Shown one piece after another: positions 37,291 through 45,236 of a DNA stretch of 64,000 nucleotides. Below the pieces are notes generated by a model. It was not told the DNA's origin. It ran no database searches and saw only the letters and a list, made by a program, of their open reading frames with translations. Origin of the DNA: Brumimicrobium mesophilum (GTDB lineage Bacteria > Bacteroidota > Bacteroidia > Flavobacteriales_D > Crocinitomicaceae); assembly GCF_003025005.1 (NCBI RefSeq), contig NZ_PVSS01000009.1, forward strand, positions 242 through 64,241, given 5' to 3'. The number at the start of each line of letters is the position of its first letter. Positions within the stretch are counted from its first letter, which is position 1. Position numbers and translations under genes: made by a program.

Positions 37291-38352
37291 GTGGGAGTAT
37301 TTTTTCTAGTATTATCGATATTTTTAGTTCTTTTGAGCTTGTTGCCTTTTGTTCCAAATCAGCACTGGGTTTTTCGTGTTCCAGAATTCCTTAGTTTACA
37401 GCTCCTATTTCTTCATATGACAGCCATTGTTGGATTAGGTATTTTTACTGAAGTAAACACTTTATTTTGGGTAGTTTTCTTATTACAGTTGGCTTTAATT
37501 ATTTATCATTTTTATTTATTTTTCCGCTATACTAGATTCTATAAAAAACGTGGGCAAGATATTAGCGATTTAAAAGGAGTCAAAATTATTTCTGCAAATA
37601 TTTATCAATTCAATAAAGAATTTGAAAGATTTAATAAGTTCATTAGAAAGGAAGATCCCGACATTTTTTTAACCATTGAAAGTAACTCAGATTGGGAAAA
37701 AGCAATGCGTGTTCATGAAGAAGATTATCCTCATACCAAGAAAATTACACTTGAAAACACCTATGGAATGCATCTTTATTCGAAAATTCCATTTGAAGAA
37801 ATTACGGTTCACTATTTTGTAGCAGATGACGTACCAAGTATCGAAGTTCATTTCAAAAATGAAAATGATGAAGATTTCGCCGTGTTTTTCGTTCATCCTC
37901 CTCCACCAAGTCCTACAGAAGAGGCTAACTCTAAAGAACGTGATGGAGACTTGTTGTGTGTAGCCAAGAAAGTTAAAGAATTTGATAAACCTACATTAGT
38001 AATAGGGGATTTCAATACAGTGGCATGGTCAAACATCTCGAAATTATTTCGTAAAAATAGCGGCTTAATTGATGGGAGGCACGGAAGGGGAATTTTGGCC
38101 TCATTTCATGCCAAATATTGGTTTTTCAGAGCGCCCTTAGATTTGGTCTTTCATTCTCCGAATATGTTTCTCAAAGAATTAAATGTAAAGGAAAATGTAG
38201 GTTCAGACCACTTCCCTATTTGTTGCATTTTATGCATTGACCGCTCGGATGACAGTCAAAAAGATGAAGTTGAAGAAATTTCTGGTAATGAAAATGAAGA
38301 AACGGAAGAAATTATTCAAGAGGGAAAAGAAGAAGAAAGCGAAAAAAGATAA
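37291..38352 (+). CDS. Membrane-anchored endonuclease/exonuclease/phosphatase (EEP) family protein
   Basis: The 353-residue product starts with GTG and has three N-terminal membrane spans (about 2-20, 29-50, 55-78). An EEP domain follows, with VKIISANIYQFN, the catalytic VIGDFNTVAWS (Asp-x-Asn) and the terminal NVGSDHFPI (Asp-His). The Glu metal ligand is probably in DIFLTIESNSDW. A 30-residue acidic tail is unusual. The active domain probably faces the periplasm; the substrate (nucleic acid, phosphoester or lipid) cannot be told. Confidence 0.87.
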   Translation: MGVFFLVLSIFLVLLSLLPFVPNQHWVFRVPEFLSLQLLFLHMTAIVGLGIFTEVNTLFWVVFLLQLALIIYHFYLFFRYTRFYKKRGQDISDLKGVKIISANIYQFNKEFERFNKFIRKEDPDIFLTIESNSDWEKAMRVHEEDYPHTKKITLENTYGMHLYSKIPFEEITVHYFVADDVPSIEVHFKNENDEDFAVFFVHPPPPSPTEEANSKERDGDLLCVAKKVKEFDKPTLVIGDFNTVAWSNISKLFRKNSGLIDGRHGRGILASFHAKYWFFRAPLDLVFHSPNMFLKELNVKENVGSDHFPICCILCIDRSDDSQKDEVEEISGNENEETEEIIQEGKEEESEKR

Positions 38353-38387
38353 GACCTGGATAACATTGAGAAATAACTGAAAAATGC

Positions 38388-38907
38388 ATGAATAGAAAAT
38401 TCCAGTTCTTCCTCCTTACAATTATTTTAGTGACAGGATGTGTACAAAACAATGATTCTATTTCACTTGATAAAAATCCTTATGACATTTCAAGATTGAC
38501 ATCAAATGATTTACCCCATCTAAAAATTATCTTGCGAAGAGGAGCATTTCATTACGATTCTTTCGAGCTTTCAGGAAATAAACTGACTTTCACACCAAAA
38601 GAGACTAAAAACACAAAAGTGGAGTTCGACTTTGAGAAAAAGCATAAAGTAATTTTAGAAGATAGCATTGCTTTATCTATTTTTCATAGGTTAAATAATA
38701 ATTCCATTTTTGATATGGACTCCTTGTACGAAAGCTCAACCTCATGCAACAGTATGCTTGAAGTTGAGATTTTTTTTTTATGACCAAAAAGTTAAAATTA
38801 GATGTGAAGATTTTGAAAGAGGATGTCCAGAAATCATTTCAAAACTTGAAAAAAATTTCATAAAACGCATTGGGAAAGATTTGAAGAGAGTTGTTTTACC
38901 TGGATAG
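38388..38907 (+). pseudogene. Lipoprotein gene frameshifted at a T9 tract
   Basis: The first frame (38388-38783) encodes a lipoprotein signal (lipobox LVTGC) and ~110 mature residues, ending just after EVEIFFL in a run of nine T (38770-38778). A second frame from before the tract to 38907 continues with FFYDQKVKIRCEDFERGCP to a natural stop. Removing one T joins them into a 172-residue protein (EVEIFFYDQKV). The shift may be a sequencing error, a slippage-based on/off switch, or a true lesion. The family is not recognised. Confidence 0.75.
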
Positions 38908-38941
38908 TTAGGGCGATATTATATATTTAAAGAGAAATATA

Positions 38942-39427
38942 GTGAGACATTTAAAAACGAATATAACTCCCATAACAGTAGCATTTTTTGTTTCTCTCCT
39001 CTTGGTTATTTTAGGTCATGTAGAAATTGAGCAATCGTTGCATGTTTACTCTCCCTTTCCTGTTTCATTAATAAAATTTTGGAGCATGATTATTCTCTAT
39101 CTATTCGTCTCAACTTCATTTTTATCACTAGTTTTCATTCCTATTTTCAAAATAATAAGTGCAACTGAGTACCAAAAAAAATCGGAAGTTTTAAAAAAGT
39201 ACAAATATATAGTTTATGTATTAGCATGGAGTACAATTATTAAACTAGCGCTATATGTGGCTCAATTCACAGGAATTAAAATGCTCTTTGAACTCAGTAT
39301 GAGTTTAAATCTTCACATGGATTGGTATTTTGGAAGTGATCTTAATTATTTTTACCATCTTTTTGCTTTCGAAGTGATTTTTATGATTGTTCATGGAATT
39401 TATTTCTTGAAAAGAAAACTTAGTTAA
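38942..39427 (+). CDS. Four-span membrane protein of unknown function
   Basis: The 161-residue product starts with GTG at 38942 and has about four membrane spans (near 11-30, 43-69, 84-108, 137-155). A short lysine-rich loop (TEYQKKSEVLKKYKY) lies between spans two and three. I do not recognise a family. It follows the broken lipoprotein gene on the same strand. Confidence 0.6.
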   Translation: MRHLKTNITPITVAFFVSLLLVILGHVEIEQSLHVYSPFPVSLIKFWSMIILYLFVSTSFLSLVFIPIFKIISATEYQKKSEVLKKYKYIVYVLAWSTIIKLALYVAQFTGIKMLFELSMSLNLHMDWYFGSDLNYFYHLFAFEVIFMIVHGIYFLKRKLS

Positions 39428-39520
39428 AATAAAACACACAATAAATAATACACACAACAAAAGCAACAAATCCATCCTTTTTACGTTAAACCTAGTTTAA
39501 CTACTGTAAAAATTCTAAAC

Positions 39521-40240
39521 TTGGAAATTCTAATCGAAAATATTTTATCCAATCACTCTTATCCATTGTTATTTGGTTTGACGGTAATCTATTTTATGAT
39601 TTTGTATTTTGGTGTTGGCTCACTTTTCTTAGCTATTTGTAAGTTTTTAGAAAGGAAGAATATACTTCATAAAATCATAGAAAAGGACGTTTCAAAAAAA
39701 CAAATCAAATTTGAAATTAAGCATTCATTAATATCAATCTTTGTTTTTGGATTTTCAATCATTCCTATTATCTATTTAATCCGGATTGATACGATTGAAC
39801 TACTGCCAAACACTTGGTTGAATATCTTCATTGGATTGGGCATCCTTACTTTATGGAATGAAATTCATTTTTACATCGTTCATCGAATTATGCACCACAA
39901 ATTTATGATGAAAAAAGTTCATTATATTCATCATAAATCAACTGTTCCAACTGTTTACTCGGTTTTTAGCTTCCATTGGATTGAAGCATTATTATTGAGC
40001 ACAATTCCACTCACCATAGTACCTTTCATTCCATTTTCAATAATAGCTGTCTTTCTATTTCCTTTGGTTAGCATCCTCTTAAATTTCGCAGGTCATTGCA
40101 ATTATAGATTTGGAGGTGGAAAAGGAGCTGATTGGAGTCTTTTTGGCACCTATCACAACGAACACCACAGCAGAGGAAGAAAAAATTATGGTTTTTCGCT
40201 TAACTTTTTGGACAAATTATTTTCCAAGAATAATAAATAA
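39521..40240 (+). CDS. Membrane fatty-acid hydroxylase/sterol desaturase superfamily enzyme
   Basis: The 239-residue product starts with TTG at 39521 (no ATG nearby). It has about four to five membrane spans and the di-iron histidine clusters of the superfamily: HFYIVHRIMHHKF (HxxxHH-like), VHYIHHKS (HxxHH) and, near the end, YHNEHHSRG. These enzymes use O2 and two irons to hydroxylate or desaturate lipid chains in the membrane. The next gene starts three bases after its stop, so it is the first gene of a three-gene operon with the ketosynthase-HDO fusion. Confidence 0.85.
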   Translation: MEILIENILSNHSYPLLFGLTVIYFMILYFGVGSLFLAICKFLERKNILHKIIEKDVSKKQIKFEIKHSLISIFVFGFSIIPIIYLIRIDTIELLPNTWLNIFIGLGILTLWNEIHFYIVHRIMHHKFMMKKVHYIHHKSTVPTVYSVFSFHWIEALLLSTIPLTIVPFIPFSIIAVFLFPLVSILLNFAGHCNYRFGGGKGADWSLFGTYHNEHHSRGRKNYGFSLNFLDKLFSKNNK

Positions 40241-40243
40241 AAT

Positions 40244-42092
40244 ATGAAAGAAGTTTACATCACAAGTTCAGGTACTTTTTTACCAAATGAAGCGATTTCG
40301 AATGAAGAAATGGAAGACTATTTAGGTCGAATAAATGGTAAAGACAGCCGAGCAAAAAATCGTATTCTTAAGCAAAACGGAATTAAATCCAGGTATTTTG
40401 CACTAAATAAAAACCAAGAAACTACGCATTCGAATGCTCAACTGGCAATAAACGCGGTCAATAATGCTTTGTATAAAAGCATTATTGACCGCAGATGTCG
40501 AATTTTTATGCACAGGAACTACTCAAGCGGACCTCCCAATCCCGGGATTTGCAAGTATGGTTCATGCAGGACTTGACATCAACCGATGTGAAGTAGCCAG
40601 CTTTCAAAGTGTTTGTGCGAGTGGAATGATGGCTTTGAAAAATGCTTATTCTCAGATTAAAAGTGAAGAAAAGGAAAATGCTGTTTGTGTGGGAAGTGAA
40701 TTGGCTTCTCGCCTATTTAAATCTTCAAGATTTGAAGCCCAAGGCGTAGATTCTTTGCCTTTTGATTCCGAATTTCTTCGATGGATGCTTTCCGATGGAG
40801 CTGGTGCAATGGTACTTCAAAACAAAAAAAACGAAAATGGAATCTCTTTGAAAATTGATTGGATTGATTTAAAATCTCATGCCAACGAATTTCCTGTTTG
40901 TATGTTCACCGGTAAAACGGACAACAAGAATGAAGAGGAACAAACTTGGTTAGATTACCCTAGTTATGAAGAAGCTTCAAAAGCCGGCGCAATAAATTTA
41001 AAGCAAGACACCCGATTACTAGACAAGGTAATTAAAGCTGGAGTTGCACATTATTTCGACTTAATAGATCAAGGGAAAGTCAAGAAAAACAAAATAGATT
41101 GGTTATGTTGTCATTATTCATCTGAAATTTTCAAAGAACCTATTAAAGAATTAATGCTAAAAGGTGGTGGAGAAATAACTGATGAAAAATGGTTCAGCAA
41201 TCTTACCACAAAAGGAAATACCGGAGCAGCCTCAATTTTTATTATGTTAGAAGAATTGATGTATTCGAAAAAATTGAAAGTAGGAGATAAAATCCTTTGT
41301 ATGGTTCCTGAAAGTGGAAGGTTCATCACTTCTTTCATGCAGTTAACGGTAGTTGGAAACGAAGAATCAAATTCAAAAAAATATCCAGTTAGAGAAATTG
41401 AATCACCAGAATTAGTCATTGATAAAAACGAAACTTCTGAATGGTTGATTAGAAATTTAGCACAAATTTGGATTGATTTCGAGACTGAATTACTTAAAGT
41501 TCCTATCATTACTAAAATTCATGACGGGAAATTGAGCATTTCGGATTACAAATTATTACTTCATGATTTGAGGCAACAAGTAATTGATGGTTCTTTGTGG
41601 ATTTCTAGAGCGGCTTCTAATATAGATATCGATTTATTTGAATTAAGGTCAGCATTCATAAAACATACCGCTGCAGAACACAAAGATTATCAAATGTTGG
41701 AAAGAAATTACGAAGCTTTAGGTGAAAACATTGAAATGATTAGAACAGGTGAACAGAACATTGGAACCGTGGCGTTGACTTCGTTTATGTTTCAACAAGC
41801 GAGTAAAAACAACCCTGTTGACTTGCTTGGTGCAATGTTTATCATAGAAGGAATCGGGAAGAGACTCGCTGGATACTGGGGTGAAATGATTAAAGATCAG
41901 ATGAATTTAAAAGACAATCAAGTTTCTTTTTTCACTTATCATGGTGTAGCAGATGAAAATCATTTTCATAACTTAGAAGAAGCTTTAAATCATCCGAGCA
42001 TGAATATGGATGTGGCTAGAAAAATTGTAAAAACTGCTAAAACAACAGCTAAATTATACATTTTGCAGTTGAAAGAATTAGGCAATTATTAA
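40244..42092 (+). pseudogene. Ketoacyl-ACP synthase III fused to heme-oxygenase-like domain, frameshifted
   Basis: One extra base breaks this gene. The first frame (40244-40576) encodes a KAS III N-terminus (MKEVYITSSGTFLPNEAI); the second (open from 40452, first ATG 40464, stop 42092) carries the rest. Deleting one A from AAAA at 40475-40478 restores ALYKALLTADVEFLCTG and a 615-residue protein. In that numbering the thiolase-fold triad is complete: Cys124 (SVCASGM), His290 (CCHYSSE), Asn325 (GNTGAAS). Residues beyond ~390 form a helical heme-oxygenase-like domain (HTAAEHKDYQML, HGVADENHFHNLEEAL) of the di-iron HDO type. It should condense acyl chains and oxidise the product. Only 3 and 9 bases separate it from its neighbours. 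Confidence 0.8.
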
Positions 42093-42101
42093 AAATAGAG
42101 T

Positions 42102-42998
42102 ATGATAAACGAAAATATGGATATTTCAGCGCACGACGATAGAGATCCTAATCCTTGGTTGGCGTTACTTTTAGATGACAGTATTCCAATTAATCAAACC
42201 ACAAAAATGGCCTTGATGAGAGATAACGCATCGAAATCTGTGAGGTATTTTATGCCTGTGATTCAGTTATTCTCCAAAATCACAATGTTTTTCATTCACA
42301 TTTTTAAGTTTTTCTTCCCTAAATTGATCAATTCTTCAAAATTCTTGCATCGTATATTAGCTTGGGGACTCAAAAGATTTGTAAGTCCGGATGCAAACCT
42401 GCTTATATTTAGACACTTTCACGTTGGAACTGAAATTTTACAGTTTATAGAAGGGAATGTCCCCAATATTGAAATCAACGGAAACCCTCTAAAACCTAAA
42501 GATTTTAATGATGTAAAGGACGATTTGTTTTTAAATCATGATTTGAATTTGTACAATTTCGTAATAAGACTAAACAGTCAAATGAAAGAGAAGAACATTA
42601 CAATCACTCCACCTGAAAAAATCAATTTAGATATGATTACGGTAGATCAATTCGATCACATCAAATTCCCAAATAAATGGACCAACTTTTTAGATTTGCG
42701 TTCAGCAATAGAACTTTTTACTCCCTTTTATCAATTATTTTTAACTTCTAATGATTTTATTCGAGCATCAAACTCACTTCAATTAGATGAAACAATAGCT
42801 ATTTATGCATCACAAATTCTCGGAACTCCTGGACATTTAGGTCTAGTGAACAACAAACACCCGATGGTTCCTGTTACAACTTACAGTGCAGCATATAGAT
42901 TGGTTTTGCATGGATTAGCCGCAGAAACGCTACACGAGGTATTGGTTAAAATGAAGACCAATAAAAATATCGATGGAATTGTAACTCCTAAGACCTAA
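42102..42998 (+). CDS. Unrecognised third protein of the ketosynthase-HDO operon
   Basis: The 298-residue product has no family I can name with certainty. A hydrophobic, aromatic stretch (IQLFSKITMFFIHIFKFFFP, about 53-72) suggests one membrane or lipid-facing helix without a signal peptide. A conserved-looking RHFHVGTEILQFIEGN follows and could bind a metal through its His-x-His, and the end is helical (AYRLVLHGLAAETLHEV). It begins nine bases after the stop of the ketosynthase-HDO gene, so it is almost certainly co-translated with it and likely acts on the same lipid product. Confidence 0.7.
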   Translation: MINENMDISAHDDRDPNPWLALLLDDSIPINQTTKMALMRDNASKSVRYFMPVIQLFSKITMFFIHIFKFFFPKLINSSKFLHRILAWGLKRFVSPDANLLIFRHFHVGTEILQFIEGNVPNIEINGNPLKPKDFNDVKDDLFLNHDLNLYNFVIRLNSQMKEKNITITPPEKINLDMITVDQFDHIKFPNKWTNFLDLRSAIELFTPFYQLFLTSNDFIRASNSLQLDETIAIYASQILGTPGHLGLVNNKHPMVPVTTYSAAYRLVLHGLAAETLHEVLVKMKTNKNIDGIVTPKT

Positions 42999-43116
42999 AA
43001 TCAATTTTTATTCTTAACTTTAAATGAGAAATAAGACACTACACATCTCATGAACAAACAGTTAAACAACTTTAGTATTCTTGAGCAGTCTGATTATATT
43101 CACTAATATTGAAGTT

Positions 43117-44508
43117 ATGAAACCCATTTTATCAAAAATACTAGTAGTTTTTTTCCTTTCGAATATCGGGCTAAGTATTCATGCTCAAGGATCTGGAGGA
43201 GGAGAATACAACCACAATCACGAAAAATCTCCTTGTTTAACTTCTGAACAAAGACAAAATATTATTCACCAATTAAATGAAAGCAAGAAGAATTTAATTG
43301 AGCAAAATAATTACATTCAATCGAATGTACGAACTCCTAGTTCTCTTTTTATTTGGCCAGTAGAACAAGCGACCAATGTTAATTATCATGAAATTTGGGG
43401 AATCTCCAATTATGTCGATCACAATCAAAATTACCCAAACCAATTAACAGATTATTCGGGTGGAACGAGAACTTATGACACACAATCAGGATACAATCAT
43501 CAAGGAATAGATATTTTCACTTGGCCATTTCCTTGGAAAATGCAAGATGAAGATGGTTTGAGAGTTATTGCCGCTTCAGATGGTCAAATTATTTATAAAA
43601 ATGATGGTGAATTTGACAGGAGTTGCAATTTCAATAACAATATTTGGAACGCTGTTTATGTCAAACACAACGATGGAAGTGTTGCATGGTATGGACACCT
43701 CAAAAATGGCTCTCTTACTTCAAAAAGTATTGGTTCTACAGTGAGCCAAGGGGAATATTTAGGAATTGTGGGCAGTTCCGGAAATTCAACTGGACCTCAT
43801 TTGCATTTTGAAGTTTATGAAGATGATTCCTATGCCTTAAATAAATTGATAGACCCTTATGCTGGACCATCGAACACATGGAATTCAACATCTTGGTGGG
43901 AAAATCAGAAACCCTATTTGAACCCAACAATAAATGGCTTAACAACAAATAGCGCTCCTGTTGATTTGAGTAATTGTCCGACGCAGGAAACTACAAATGA
44001 ACAAGACAATTTCCAACCAAATCAAACGGTTTATTTTACAGTATTTCTAAAAGATCAGCTGAATGAAAGCTTCGTTTTGAAAGTTATTAAACCAGACAAT
44101 TCTATCCATCAAACTTGGACCAAAAATTTATCAGAAGATTATGTTGCATCTTATTATTGGTATTCTAAAAATGTGACTTCCCAAGGCTTATGGAAAGTTG
44201 AATGTATATTGAGCACAGGTCAAGTATTGACACATAATTTCACCGTGGGTAACTTAAACACAGAATATTATGATTTAAAAAACTTGAGCATATACCCTAA
44301 TCCTGTAAAAGACATATTAAATATTAAAACTGAATCTAGAATCATCAAAGTTGAAGTTAGAGATGCTTTAGGTAAGAGAATTCATAGTGCTGAAAATAAA
44401 AGTAAGGGAATTACAAAAGTGAATACAGAAGCGTTTTCTAAAGGAATTTATTTTATCACCGTTATGGATAAAAATTCTCAAGAGAAGACCTTAAAGTTTG
44501 TTAAGTAA
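43117..44508 (+). CDS. T9SS-secreted M23 (LytM) metallopeptidase
   Basis: The frame is open from a TTG at 43081, but the signal peptide (MKPILSKILVVFFLSNIG through IHAQ) begins at ATG 43117, which I use; the product is 463 residues. The LytM zinc site is complete: His128 and Asp132 in YNHQGIDIF, with His228 and His230 in GPHLHFEVY, and WYGHLKNGSL and GSSGNSTG between them. These enzymes cut peptidoglycan cross-links or peptides. The last ~75 residues are a T9SS type A sorting domain (LSIYPNPVKDILNI ... KTLKFVK), so the enzyme acts outside the cell, perhaps against other bacteria. Confidence 0.9.
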   Translation: MKPILSKILVVFFLSNIGLSIHAQGSGGGEYNHNHEKSPCLTSEQRQNIIHQLNESKKNLIEQNNYIQSNVRTPSSLFIWPVEQATNVNYHEIWGISNYVDHNQNYPNQLTDYSGGTRTYDTQSGYNHQGIDIFTWPFPWKMQDEDGLRVIAASDGQIIYKNDGEFDRSCNFNNNIWNAVYVKHNDGSVAWYGHLKNGSLTSKSIGSTVSQGEYLGIVGSSGNSTGPHLHFEVYEDDSYALNKLIDPYAGPSNTWNSTSWWENQKPYLNPTINGLTTNSAPVDLSNCPTQETTNEQDNFQPNQTVYFTVFLKDQLNESFVLKVIKPDNSIHQTWTKNLSEDYVASYYWYSKNVTSQGLWKVECILSTGQVLTHNFTVGNLNTEYYDLKNLSIYPNPVKDILNIKTESRIIKVEVRDALGKRIHSAENKSKGITKVNTEAFSKGIYFITVMDKNSQEKTLKFVK

Positions 44509-44580
44509 TTGAGCCAATTGATAATTGAAAATATTGTAATCTTATGCTTTTCAGTTATTATAATTGAGGAGAACAATTAC

Positions 44581-44605
44581 TCCGTAAATTCCTTGAATTT
44601 ACGGA
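44581..44605. repeat. Perfect 25-nt palindrome upstream of xrtK
   Basis: TCCGTAAATTC-CTT-GAATTTACGGA is a perfect 11-bp stem with a three-base loop, 73 bases after the M23 gene stop and about 100 before xrtK. No T run follows on either strand, so it is not a typical terminator. An operator, or an mRNA 3' structure, is possible. Confidence 0.6.
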
Positions 44606-44708
44606 ATTTCAAATCATTCTGTGAAAAAATGCCAAAAAATTATCTCTTGAAATTTTCACATACAACATAGTTAATTAATGTCCGTTAAAATTCGAGACAC
44701 ACAAGAAT

Positions 44709-45236
44709 TTGACAAGGAATAAGAACATACTATTTTACCTAACAGCATTAGGGATTTTCATTCTTTTGAAACTACTTTATACTTTATCCGAAACAAGTGA
44801 TTTATTATTTATACTCAGTCCAACAAATAAAATAATTGAGCTCATCACTGGTTCCCAAGCAACATTCATTATTGGAGAAGGTTATTTTTATGATAAATTG
44901 AACATTATCATTGATAAATCTTGTTCAGGATTTAACTTTTGGTTGCTCTGCTTCCTAATGCTTAGTTTTCTAAGCATTAAATATTTTACCAGTTCGTTGG
45001 TTAAAGCTTTAATGCTGTTAATTTCATTCGTTGGAGCATACATTTTTACGGTTCTAGTGAATAGCTCAAGAATATTCACCTCAATAATTATAGAAAAGAA
45101 ATTTCATTCTCTACCAAACCAATCGGTAATTCACGAAGGTATTGGAATAATTACTAACCTCACATTTTTGATCCTCATCTATTTAGCTGTGGAAAAAATA
45201 TTACAAAAACGAAACTCACATGCGAACATTGCTTAA
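44709..45236 (+). CDS. xrtK: Exosortase K
   Basis: Exosortases are polytopic membrane transpeptidase-like enzymes that cut and transfer proteins carrying a short C-terminal signal. The 175-residue product has about five spans and the catalytic triad: Cys72 in DKSCSGFNFW, Arg121 in NSSRIFTS and His142 in IHEGIGIITN. Its small size and the HEGIGIITNLTFLI block are those of the XrtK type. The gene starts with TTG at 44709 and overlaps the start of the next gene by 17 bases. That gene encodes a protein with the matching MSEP-CTERM signal, so this is a dedicated pair. Confidence 0.9.
   Translation: MTRNKNILFYLTALGIFILLKLLYTLSETSDLLFILSPTNKIIELITGSQATFIIGEGYFYDKLNIIIDKSCSGFNFWLLCFLMLSFLSIKYFTSSLVKALMLLISFVGAYIFTVLVNSSRIFTSIIIEKKFHSLPNQSVIHEGIGIITNLTFLILIYLAVEKILQKRNSHANIA

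Noticed and set aside
40464-42092. The second frame as an independent gene starting at ATG 40464
   Set aside because: The preceding frame supplies the missing KAS III N-terminus and the join needs only one base; treated as one broken gene.
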